NCBI RefSeq assembly: GCF_039543525.1
Contig: NZ_BAABJX010000058.1
Span: forward strand, 1-62,515
Length of the DNA stretch: 62,515 nucleotides
From: Algivirga pacifica
Lineage (GTDB): Bacteria > Bacteroidota > Bacteroidia > Cytophagales > Flammeovirgaceae
Reading direction: 5' to 3'
Below, one piece after another: positions 55,043 to 62,515 of this stretch (positions are counted from its first letter, which is position 1; each line of letters opens with the position of its first letter). Position numbers and translations under genes: made by a program. The notes beneath the pieces were generated by a model that saw only the letters and a program-made list of their open reading frames with translations, was not told the DNA's origin and did no database searches.

Positions 55043-55100
55043 AAAAGGTAAAAGGTAAAAGGTAAAAGGTAAAAGGTAAGGGTGTCCCTTGTGGGCACCC
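55043..55100. repeat. Heptamer array (GGTAAAA)n plus GGGTG...CACCC hairpin
   Basis: About five GGTAAAA heptamers (55043-55079), then GGGTGTCCCTTGTGGGCACCC (55080-55100). The same pair of parts, with GGGCG...CGCCC, occurs at 20535-20593. It lies between the ATPase stop and the permease start, inside the operon and directly before the permease ATG. Confidence 0.9.
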
Positions 55101-55140
55101 CGCCCAAGGTTTAACGTAAAAGGTAACCAACTCCCAATCC

Positions 55141-55830
55141 CTAGCCCTTCTGAATCAGGTTTTCAGTAACAATTTCTCCATCGAACAAGTGAATCACCCG
55201 ATGACTATAATTGGCGGCACTTTTGGAGTGGGTAGCCATAATAATAGTAGTGCCAAGTTCATTGAGTTGCATTAATAGCTCCATGACTTCTTGTCCTTGT
55301 CCAGAGTCCAGGTTACCCGTGGGCTCATCAGCGAGGATCAATCGAGGCCTACTCACCACAGCTCTGGCAACAGCTGCCCGTTGCTGTTGTCCTCCTGACA
55401 CTTGGCCGGGGTAGAAGTCTTTTTTGTGTAAGAGCTGTAAGCGTTCCAGAACTTGCATGACTCTTTCCTTACGTTCCTTGGGGGCAATGCGCTGATAAAG
55501 TAAGGGGAGTTCGATGTTTTCAAAAAGAGTGAGTTCTTCAATAAGATTAAAACTCTGAAAAACAAACCCTATGTAGGCACGTCGATAATAGGCTCTTTTA
55601 CGGGCACTAATGCTGGAACAGTCCTTTCCCATAAAAAATAGTGCTCCTTCTGAAGGAGTATCCAATAGTCCTAGTAAATTGAGTAAGGTAGATTTGCCAC
55701 AACCTGATGGCCCCATGATGCTAACAAATTCTCCTTCCTCTACAGAAAGATTAATACCACGAAGGGCTTGTGTGACGACCTCCATGTTGATATAGGACTT
55801 ATTTATATTTATTGCTTTAATAAGCTCCAT
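55141..55830 (-). CDS. ABC transporter ATP-binding protein (MacB/LolD type)
   Basis: 229 residues, one nucleotide-binding domain: Walker A GPSGCGKST (about 40-48), Q-loop FVFQSFNLI, signature VSGGQQQR (about 143-150), Walker B LILADEPTGNLD (about 163-174), and the H-loop in TIIMATHSKSAA. Members of this subfamily power FtsX-type permeases; the permease gene follows 103 bases downstream. No membrane-fusion or TolC gene is adjacent. Confidence 0.93.
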   Translation of the reverse strand: MELIKAININKSYINMEVVTQALRGINLSVEEGEFVSIMGPSGCGKSTLLNLLGLLDTPSEGALFFMGKDCSSISARKRAYYRRAYIGFVFQSFNLIEELTLFENIELPLLYQRIAPKERKERVMQVLERLQLLHKKDFYPGQVSGGQQQRAAVARAVVSRPRLILADEPTGNLDSGQGQEVMELLMQLNELGTTIIMATHSKSAANYSHRVIHLFDGEIVTENLIQKG

Positions 55831-56327
55831 AAGTAAATAAAGGTACGCTATTAAATAATTGAACGGTATACACCACAGTTATTTTACACCCTGAGTATTC
55901 ATAATTTTTTTAAGGAATTAGAAAAAAATATCTCAGTGTGAAATCTCTTGATGGATACGCTTTTCTCAAAAATAATAGATTTAATAGTATTCTGTTTTTC
56001 TTTGTTTTTATAGGATGATTATTGGGTTGTTAATCAATTGGTTAATAATAAAATATTGTGTTTTGTGAAGAATTCTTAATCCTTATGGGTTGTTCGAAAT
56101 TGAACAGGGCAGAGAAGAGTTATAGCCTTCATTATGAATAAGGTTATTATAAGTGTGTTATTAACGCTTATAGGTATTTCTTTTTTAAAATTATTCAAGT
56201 ACGTTTGTATTAATTAAATATGAAATAGGGAATAGCGAAGAGCTTTTATACCTCTATAAAGGTATAAATTAAGGGGGCGAAGGTATTCCTTGAGTTCATT
56301 AAAAAACACATACTTACCAACCGAATA
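55831..56327. other. AT-rich divergent intergenic region
   Basis: 497 bases between the divergent ABC ATPase and threonine dehydrogenase genes. No gene. A 9-bp inverted repeat TTTATACCT-CTATAA-AGGTATAAA (56245-56268), about 60 bases before the dehydrogenase ATG, is a candidate operator or leader hairpin. Nothing else recognised. Confidence 0.5.
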
Positions 56328-57287
56328 ATGAATACGACTGAACGAACGCTAGTCATTGGGAGCTGCGGACAGCTAGGTACTGAACTGGTAGAAGCATTGT
56401 GCCAAAAGTTTGGCAAGGAGAATGTATGGGCTACGGACATTGCAGAAAAAACACCTGCTTTGGAAGGGTATCAATTTATGAAGCTGGATGTGCTGGATGA
56501 AAAGTCTTTGAGCAAGGTGATTAAGGATCATGAGATCACACAGGTATATCATTTGGCGGCAATTTTATCTGCTAAAGGAGAGACGATGCCTTTGAGAGCT
56601 TGGGACATCAATATGCAAGGGCTTTTGAATGTACTGGAAGCTGCTAAGCTTTTTCACTTGAAAGTTTTCTGGCCTAGCTCTATTGCTGTATTTGGTCCGA
56701 ATACCCCTCAGGACAATACTCCTCAGGATACGGTAATGCAGCCTAACACGGTGTATGGGATGAGTAAGTTGGCCGGTGAGCTTTGGTGTCAGTATTACTT
56801 TGAGAAGTATGGTGTAGACGTAAGAAGTATCCGTTACCCAGGTTTGATTGGATGGAAGTCATTGCCAGGTGGAGGAACGACAGATTACGCAGTAGAAATT
56901 TTCCATAAGGCTTTGGCAGGAGAGTATTTTGAGTGCTTCTTGTCGGAACAAACAGGCTTGCCGATGATGTATATGCCAGATGCGGTAAAAGGGACCTTGG
57001 CGCTGATGGATGCACCAGCAGAGCAGTTGACGGTAAGAACGTCTTATAACTTTGCAGGAATGACCTTTACACCAGAAGAGATCTATAAAGAGGTGAAGAA
57101 ACATTTTCCTCAGTTTGAGATTTCTTATAAACCGGATTTCCGTCAGGCAATTGCTGATTCATGGCCTTCAAGTATTGATGATGCTGTGGCGCAAAAGGAT
57201 TGGAACTGGACACCAGATTATGACCTGGGAAAGATGACGGAAGATATCGTCACTAATCTTAAAAAAAAGCATAGTCTAATCGACTAA
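56328..57287 (+). CDS. tdh: L-threonine 3-dehydrogenase, short-chain (SDR) type
   Basis: 319 residues. NAD-binding GSCGQLGTEL (about 10-19), catalytic tyrosine-lysine pair in NTVYGMSKLAGE (Y144/K148 approx), then VDVRSIRYPGLIGWKSLPGG and GLPMMYMPDAVKGTLALM, which separate SDR-type threonine dehydrogenases from general nucleotide-sugar epimerases. It oxidises L-threonine to 2-amino-3-oxobutyrate with NAD+. The usual partner 2-amino-3-ketobutyrate CoA ligase (kbl) is not in the window. A good intrinsic terminator follows 20 bases after the stop codon. Confidence 0.9.
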   Translation: MNTTERTLVIGSCGQLGTELVEALCQKFGKENVWATDIAEKTPALEGYQFMKLDVLDEKSLSKVIKDHEITQVYHLAAILSAKGETMPLRAWDINMQGLLNVLEAAKLFHLKVFWPSSIAVFGPNTPQDNTPQDTVMQPNTVYGMSKLAGELWCQYYFEKYGVDVRSIRYPGLIGWKSLPGGGTTDYAVEIFHKALAGEYFECFLSEQTGLPMMYMPDAVKGTLALMDAPAEQLTVRTSYNFAGMTFTPEEIYKEVKKHFPQFEISYKPDFRQAIADSWPSSIDDAVAQKDWNWTPDYDLGKMTEDIVTNLKKKHSLID

Positions 57288-57307
57288 GATACATTATATG
57301 TTATGAT

Positions 57308-57350
57308 AAAAAGGGTTTCCTGTTACTACAGGAAGCCCTTTTTATTTTTA
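57308..57350 (+). terminator. Intrinsic terminator of threonine dehydrogenase gene
   Basis: AAAAAGGGTTTCCTGT-TACT-ACAGGAAGCCCTTTTT, with one G-T pair, followed by TATTTTTA. Confidence 0.9.
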
Positions 57351-57438
57351 TAGAAATCCCCAAAATGATTATATTATCATATAAGCGTCCCTTGTGGTCG
57401 TGCGAGCATTATAATTTTTAGATAAAAATTATTTCCAA

Positions 57439-58479
57439 ATGAAAACAACCCAACTACAAGACCTTAATGAGAAGGAGTTAAAGCTTTTGCATAATGGAGA
57501 GTATCAGGCCACCTTATCCCTTGCCGAATGGGCACATAGCTGTAGAAAACTATTGAGATTGGCGAGCAACTATCAGATAGTGAAGGAAAGAGAGCAGTAT
57601 GTGTTATTAAGGGTAGTACTCATATTGTTATTAGGAGGGTATACGGTAATAAGTATAGGAGATACTCTTCCGGTATTTTACACTGATTTTATGTATCACT
57701 CCGTGATAGGGAGAGGGCTTATGGGAATATTGGCGGTATCCTATCTGTTTTTGGTAGGATTGACTTTTTATAAGCTTCGTATTTTACCGGGACGAAAGAA
57801 ACGATTGCATGTCAATAATCGCTTTTTTGAGACCATCATCACGGAGATGCCGGAGAAGTTACAGGAGATGGTATCTCCTAATATACCCCTAACCCAAAAA
57901 ATACAAATGAAAGGAGATTTTGGAGCCAATTCCGCTTCATTAAATCCTGCAACCAATAGATATGAAATCGAGCATCTGCAAGCGCAGGCGGTATTGGCGA
58001 AGGGGGTGGTTTGTCAGTATTCCTTAGTCATTCACTATCACAAAATACGGTACTGGAAAAAGGGTAGGGGAAACTCAAGTAAGCTTAAAAGGAAGACGAA
58101 AGCCAGAAGCTATTTTTTATTGAAACTACAAGTTAAGCAACACCTCTTTGATAAAAAACGACTAGCAGGTCTGGTAGGTAAAGCCAAAATTATAAAAAGA
58201 GGTGATAAGGTGATTATTAAATCCCTTTTTCAGCGTAAAAGCAAGGCCGAAACAGTAGTTTCCAATGCAAGCATTACGACAATGGTAGCCCAGGACCCTA
58301 TCAATCAGTTGAAGTTTATCTTACGACAATTGGATTTATTGACTTACGTGAAAGAAAAGAGCGAGGAACAGAAAATGGACAAAACGTTTACTGCAGCAGA
58401 TTACGAGGGATTTGAGGAAGCAGTACTTCAGCAGGAAGTTGCCGAGGCATTGGTGGAAGATGCTTTTGGGGATAGCTGA
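57439..58479 (+). CDS. Hypothetical two-span membrane protein
   Basis: 346 residues. A short cytoplasmic-looking N-terminus, two membrane helices (about 55-73 and 92-112), then a basic ~230-residue domain (HYHKIRYWKKGRGNSSKLKR, ARSYFLLKLQVKQHLFDKKR, INQLKFILRQLDLLTYVKEK) and an acidic tail (FEEAVLQQEVAEALVEDAFG). General shape recalls DUF3137-like proteins, but I do not recognise conserved motifs, so no family is claimed. Single gene between a terminator and a palindromic repeat. Confidence 0.75.
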   Translation: MKTTQLQDLNEKELKLLHNGEYQATLSLAEWAHSCRKLLRLASNYQIVKEREQYVLLRVVLILLLGGYTVISIGDTLPVFYTDFMYHSVIGRGLMGILAVSYLFLVGLTFYKLRILPGRKKRLHVNNRFFETIITEMPEKLQEMVSPNIPLTQKIQMKGDFGANSASLNPATNRYEIEHLQAQAVLAKGVVCQYSLVIHYHKIRYWKKGRGNSSKLKRKTKARSYFLLKLQVKQHLFDKKRLAGLVGKAKIIKRGDKVIIKSLFQRKSKAETVVSNASITTMVAQDPINQLKFILRQLDLLTYVKEKSEEQKMDKTFTAADYEGFEEAVLQQEVAEALVEDAFGDS

Positions 58480-58508
58480 ATGGAAATGGTTTACTATTCT
58501 AATGCTAT

Positions 58509-58631
58509 TGTAGTCCCTCTCCATAGGTACAATGCCGTCAACTTAACGAATGGTAGACACTGGTCTTTGCGTCCTCGCTAGGACTAGTATTTAGCTTAAG
58601 TTGACGACATTACCCCATATAAGGGGCTACA
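58509..58631. repeat. Complete copy of TGTAG...AATGCCGTCAACTTAA palindromic element
   Basis: TGTAGTCCCTCTCCATAGGT...AATGCCGTCAACTTAA (58509-58546) pairs imperfectly with TTAAGTTGACGACATTACCC...GGGGCTACA (58596-58631). A middle hairpin GGTCTTTGCGTCCTCGC... lies between. It gives the full extent of the element whose ends are at 1-37, 6121-6158 and about 6558-6590. Confidence 0.8.
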
Positions 58632-58685
58632 GTAATATTTTTAATAGTAGTAATACTGATTTACTCTTGATGTCTATAAGATTTG

Positions 58686-60743
58686 CTACAGTCTGAATCC
58701 CATTACAAGAATATCATCTGTCTGTATTTCTTGTTCCACTCCCATCCATTCAGTTAGACAGTAATCAAGCTTTTGAACTTGTTTGTTCATCGGTAGCTGA
58801 TGATTGTCTAATAGCATTTGCTTAAGTCGCTTGGACATGAATTTCTTTTTCATAGGACCTCCAAACTGGTCCTGATACCCATCGGAGAACATATAAAAAG
58901 ACGTACTTTCTTTAATGCAGATGCGATGCTCTTCATATGCTTTAAAAGAAGTAGAGGTGTCTCCTCCAATAGACTGTCTATTCCCCTTAATATAATGGCT
59001 TTGCTCATCTTGAACATATAGAAGTCCATTTTTTGCACCAGCGAATAGCACCTCTTGATTTATTAAATCAATACGGCAAAGAGAGATATCCATACCATCC
59101 TGGTTTCCAGAATTTTTCTGATTCAATGTCTGACTGACCGCAAGATGTAGTTCTTTAAGGATCATCGAAGGTTGTAAAATCTTTTTGGTGTGGATAATCT
59201 CTTTGAGGAGACTATTGGCAATCATAGACATAAAGGCGCCGGGTACACCGTGTCCTGTACAATCTACGGTTGCGATAAAATGTATCGTGTTTTGTGTAGG
59301 AGTAGTTGTTTGGGTGAAAAAGTAGAAATCACCACTGACCACATCTTTAGGCTTTAAAAACACAAAGGACTCAGGAAATGTCGCCTGTATCTTTTCCAAG
59401 GTAGGAAGCATTGCACTCTGTATGCGTTGCGCATAGGTAATACTGGATTGGGTGTGGGTATATTGTGCCTCTAGTTCCTTGTTTTTTTCTTCAATATTAT
59501 CTCTTTGAATACTGATTTCTTCTGCCTGTTGCTCAATCTCAACGTTTTTTTCTTTGATTTCCCGATAAGCAGTCTTTACTTTTTTATTGGCAATAAGGAT
59601 TAGGGCACTTAGGAAAATAGACACTATAAGTACCATACCGATCCCTATGATCATATAGTATTGCTTTTGCTTTTCAGCTTCCAGTAATAGGATTCTACTT
59701 TCTTTTTGGCTGGTTTCAAATTTTGTTTGAAGTTCCTGAAGAGAAGCCGAATTATTGATGCTGTCAAGGGTTGTTTGTAAGCTATTATAGGTTGTAAAGT
59801 GATGGTAGGCTTTTTTGTATTTTCCGAGTTGTGCATACAGGGTAGACAAGTCAAATTCGGCTGCTTTTTCCAGTTCCAGAAAACCTACTTTTTTGGCATA
59901 TGTTATGGCTGTTTCATAGGCTGCACCAGCACGTATAGGTTGCTGGATCGCCTGAAGAGTGTTGGCTTTCTGTAAATGATATTCTGCAACGGCATAATAG
60001 TCCTGCTCTATTTCAAACATCCGAATTGCCGAATCAATCATAATAAGTCCTTCCGCATAGTTGCTCTGTGCATTATGGATTTGTCCCAGAATACCATAAA
60101 TATAAGCCATATTTACAGTCAGTTCGTGTTTTTGAGCATACTCGAGGGCTATGTGCTCATATTCTAAAGCTTCTTTATAGCGTTCAAGAATAGAAAGGAC
60201 TTCTCCTGCATTAAGTGCATAATCTGACATAAAAGACTCCCAGGTGCTCGTATCTCTAAAGCTATTATGTCCTTTGTGTTTGTTGAGGAGTGTTATGGCA
60301 TGAAGGTAATGCTCCAATGCTTTTTTATAGTCCTGTTGCCCAAAGTAGTACACCCCAATATTGTTATGGACGATGGCCGTTCCACTATGATACCCTGTAA
60401 GTGTGTATTTATCTAATGCGCTGAACTTATATTCCAGACTCTTAATATGATCTCCTTTTAGATTATAAATGGAGGAAAAGTAGTTGAAAGCATTTGCTTC
60501 CTGATTATGTAATTGATAGTGAGCGGTAATTTGTTGTAGTTGCTGGGTATACCATAAAGCACTATCTAGATCCTGACGAAGGAAATATTCAATTTTATTT
60601 TCTAATGTAGTCAGTGTCTCTATTATTTCTGGAGAACGCTCTTCCTTGGACATCAGGTCCCATTTTCTTATCTGCGTTGAGGTATCAAATGAAGAAAGGA
60701 GTAGAGAAAGTCCAAGAACTAGTATATGAATAAAAATTCTCAT
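58686..60743 (-). CDS. TPR protein with SpoIIE-type serine phosphatase (paralogue)
   Basis: 685 residues: signal peptide MRIFIHILVLGLSLLLSSFD, TPRs (about 50-330), membrane helix (about 361-385, MIIGIGMVLIVSIFLSALIL), coiled coil, then the SpoIIE/PP2C domain (about 455-685) with DVVSGDFYFF, DCTGHGVPGAFMSM and MFSDGYQDQFGG. Same plan as 33691-35706. Probably senses an envelope signal and sets phosphatase output in the cytoplasm. No kinase or anti-sigma partner is adjacent. Confidence 0.9.
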   Translation of the reverse strand: MRIFIHILVLGLSLLLSSFDTSTQIRKWDLMSKEERSPEIIETLTTLENKIEYFLRQDLDSALWYTQQLQQITAHYQLHNQEANAFNYFSSIYNLKGDHIKSLEYKFSALDKYTLTGYHSGTAIVHNNIGVYYFGQQDYKKALEHYLHAITLLNKHKGHNSFRDTSTWESFMSDYALNAGEVLSILERYKEALEYEHIALEYAQKHELTVNMAYIYGILGQIHNAQSNYAEGLIMIDSAIRMFEIEQDYYAVAEYHLQKANTLQAIQQPIRAGAAYETAITYAKKVGFLELEKAAEFDLSTLYAQLGKYKKAYHHFTTYNSLQTTLDSINNSASLQELQTKFETSQKESRILLLEAEKQKQYYMIIGIGMVLIVSIFLSALILIANKKVKTAYREIKEKNVEIEQQAEEISIQRDNIEEKNKELEAQYTHTQSSITYAQRIQSAMLPTLEKIQATFPESFVFLKPKDVVSGDFYFFTQTTTPTQNTIHFIATVDCTGHGVPGAFMSMIANSLLKEIIHTKKILQPSMILKELHLAVSQTLNQKNSGNQDGMDISLCRIDLINQEVLFAGAKNGLLYVQDEQSHYIKGNRQSIGGDTSTSFKAYEEHRICIKESTSFYMFSDGYQDQFGGPMKKKFMSKRLKQMLLDNHQLPMNKQVQKLDYCLTEWMGVEQEIQTDDILVMGFRL

Positions 60744-60857
60744 GAATAGTAAAAAATATAGAAGTTAGTCAGCACACTTGAATGATTGGGGTAAATATAC
60801 GATAGAATTTTAAGTATTAACATTAATAAATAAGGAAGTGTCATCTTCTCATTTTTT

Positions 60858-62399
60858 CTACTTCTTCCATTTCCTATATAGATACTCATAAGCACCACTA
60901 ATGTTCAGTACCAGAAATAAAAGTCCGGTGAGTGGAATCACTATAATTACCCATTTATCTAAGATAGGACGGAATAGACGAGCATTGTGCAATTCAAACA
61001 TATAGTTCCATAAAGGCATACGGTAAGAATCCCTTAAGGTATGAGGTTGTTGAAAGCGATTAGGATCAACTTGTTTGAAAGGGAGTAATCCCTGCCCATA
61101 AGCAGAGATATAATGATCCCCTTCAGGGGTTTGAAAGTCCCCACCAATCATATACAAGCCAGGCCTTCCAACGCTCGTATAGAGAGGTACGGTATCATTC
61201 ATTATGATATCATAGGCGTTAGGATCACCTTCTTTATAGTGGTATAGCCCATAAAAAGAGCCAATCATAAATTCATCTCCTTTGAGATGTTCCATGACCG
61301 TTGCACCCATCACGAAAATATTGACATCCCATTCCAAGGTGGTGAAAGGACTGCTTAGGTCCCCTTTACCCTCAAATAACCCTTCGGTGGTATCGAGAAT
61401 AATACGGTCTTTGGCGGGGTCATAGACAGCGTTTCTGAGGGTATGATACCAAGGGTTTTGTAGGATGGGAGAGGGAATATATTTTGTAGGTACTTTACCG
61501 TTGGCTAAGGCTACCAATAGGGGTGGGCGCATAAACATGCCTGTTCCTCCAATAATCAGTAAGATACCAAGGCTCCAGAAACCAATACGGGTATGGTTAC
61601 GAATCATCCAGCCTAGTCTTTTCTTGCTTCTTCTACAGCTCCCACTTTTCTTAAAATTTTTTCGTAACGTAATGTATAAAGCTGTAATGGAAAGAAAGAC
61701 CAATATCACTGCGACAATATCATAGACCAATCGACCGGGTAGTCCCCACAACCACCCTGAATGCAATGCAAAGGTGAATTGAATAAGGTCCATATAAGGA
61801 CGCTCTGCCCGCAGTAATGTCCTTGGGATAAATTTCTCTGGATTAGCTATAGTAGTTGTATATACCCCCGATTGGGAGAAGGCAATTAGTTCATCCTTTC
61901 TTCGAAGGACCTTTACAAATTGTGCGTTACTATACTTTCCCAAGTCAACTTGATGCCATTCGTGGGTAGTTAAGTTTTTGATCCACAATCCTCCATAGGT
62001 AGCTGCCAATATTTTATTCTCTTTTTCTAGCCAGAGCAGGTCATTGATCTTTTGGTAGTAAGGGGCGGTAGTAAATCCCTTACTATTTTCTTTTTCAAAG
62101 GTATATCCGTTATCTGTACTGATCCATAGTCCATGCTTTCCTCCAAAGTATATGGTGTCTTTTCCGATAAAGAGTGCATCTTTTACTCCTTCTCGATTCC
62201 AGTTTTGAGGATGATAATCTTCAGGAATTAATGCTTTTGGGACACTGTAATGTGCAAACCAATCCGGGTGATTTAGGATAATACCCGACAAACTCATCCA
62301 TATTAAAAATAAAGAGAGTGCTATTCCCAAATACTTATGCCATGACTTGAGGGTATCATAGCTTCGTTTTCCGATAGATTGCTTTCGTTTCATAGTCAT
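60858..62399 (-). CDS. PepSY-associated membrane protein
   Basis: 513 residues, four main membrane helices: about 20-42 (HKYLGIALSLFLIWMSLSGI), 220-242 (VYDIVAVILVFLSITALYIT), 270-290 (IGFWSLGILLIIGGTGMFM) and 485-505 (WVIIVIPLTGLLFLVLNISG). SWHKYLGIALSLF with its histidine and LHSGWLWGLPGRLVYDIVAV are typical of the PepSY_TM family linked to iron/siderophore uptake and electron transfer. A beta-propeller-like stretch (DTIYFGGKHGLWISTDNGYT) lies between helices 1 and 2, outside the membrane. Starts at 62399 or 62393 are both possible. Confidence 0.8.
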   Translation of the reverse strand: MTMKRKQSIGKRSYDTLKSWHKYLGIALSLFLIWMSLSGIILNHPDWFAHYSVPKALIPEDYHPQNWNREGVKDALFIGKDTIYFGGKHGLWISTDNGYTFEKENSKGFTTAPYYQKINDLLWLEKENKILAATYGGLWIKNLTTHEWHQVDLGKYSNAQFVKVLRRKDELIAFSQSGVYTTTIANPEKFIPRTLLRAERPYMDLIQFTFALHSGWLWGLPGRLVYDIVAVILVFLSITALYITLRKNFKKSGSCRRSKKRLGWMIRNHTRIGFWSLGILLIIGGTGMFMRPPLLVALANGKVPTKYIPSPILQNPWYHTLRNAVYDPAKDRIILDTTEGLFEGKGDLSSPFTTLEWDVNIFVMGATVMEHLKGDEFMIGSFYGLYHYKEGDPNAYDIIMNDTVPLYTSVGRPGLYMIGGDFQTPEGDHYISAYGQGLLPFKQVDPNRFQQPHTLRDSYRMPLWNYMFELHNARLFRPILDKWVIIVIPLTGLLFLVLNISGAYEYLYRKWKK

Positions 62400-62465
62400 C
62401 TCAAAATGTCATTCCTCCATTGGTCATTGAAAATTAAAAATTGATAATTAATCATGGCTTTGTTG

Positions 62466-62506
62466 CAACGAGTCTATACTCTCTAAGGCTCGTTGCTTAT
62501 TTTTAA
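62466..62506 (+). terminator. Possible terminator hairpin at window end
   Basis: Around TGCAACGAG ... CTCGTTGC with a following TTATTTTTAAATTTT run on the plus strand. No rightward gene precedes it closely, so the transcript it would end is not identified. Confidence 0.4.
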
Positions 62507-62515
62507 ATTTTGAAC

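Overview
The window looks like a chromosomal segment of a Bacteroidota bacterium, probably from the Cytophagales/Flammeovirgaceae side. Signs of this are a very large SprB-repeat adhesin with a C-terminal type IX secretion (T9SS) sorting domain, a TonB-dependent receptor with an N-terminal carboxypeptidase-regulatory-like domain followed by a DUF4249 lipoprotein, DUF2480 and DUF4328 proteins, membrane-anchored TPR/LuxR-like regulators, TPR/SpoIIE phosphatases, and a TATTTTTG-type -7 box. No rRNA, tRNA, CRISPR array or prophage was recognised. Genus and species cannot be fixed from sequence alone.

Layout, left to right. 1-7.2 kb: a membrane TPR regulator, a porin-like protein, a quinone oxidoreductase, a tocopherol-cyclase-family protein and a small hypothetical, separated by dense intergenic repeats. 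7.4-11 kb: TonB-dependent receptor plus DUF4249 lipoprotein. 11.2-14.5 kb: a small membrane protein, a penicillin/AHL-acylase-family enzyme, and a REP-associated tyrosine transposase broken by one nonsense codon but still flanked by its REP-type hairpins. 14.6-25 kb: the most interesting block, three genes in MukF/MukE/MukB (Mks-like) order with a large SNF2 helicase after them. 25-36 kb: housekeeping and transport genes (START-domain protein, lipoprotein, SLC13 transporter, PAP2 phosphatase, di-heme peroxidase, psuG, VF530 protein, CDF exporter) and a SpoIIE phosphatase. 36-47.4 kb: a second TPR/LuxR regulator, the 2676-residue SprB-repeat protein and a DUF2480 protein. 47.6-51.5 kb: a lipoprotein and ccmBCDE with a CxxxY-type CcmE. 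51.8-62.4 kb: DUF4328 protein, MacB-type ABC transporter pair, threonine dehydrogenase, a hypothetical membrane protein, a second SpoIIE phosphatase and a PepSY membrane protein.

Working links. The receptor and DUF4249 lipoprotein form one outer-membrane uptake unit. ccmBCDE serves c-type cytochromes such as the di-heme peroxidase. The paired TPR/LuxR and TPR/SpoIIE proteins are paralogous envelope-to-cytoplasm signalling proteins. The Muk/Mks-like genes should form an SMC complex for chromosome organisation or defence against plasmids; the SNF2 gene sits near where Wadjet loci carry the nuclease gene jetD.

Intergenic DNA is unusually structured. There are heptanucleotide tandem arrays, often directly after stop codons; mini-hairpins joined by TCAAC/TTGA linkers; MITE-like palindromes, one nested in another and one in the loop of a terminator; and REP-type hairpins. 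These are direct sequence observations. Their functions are inference.
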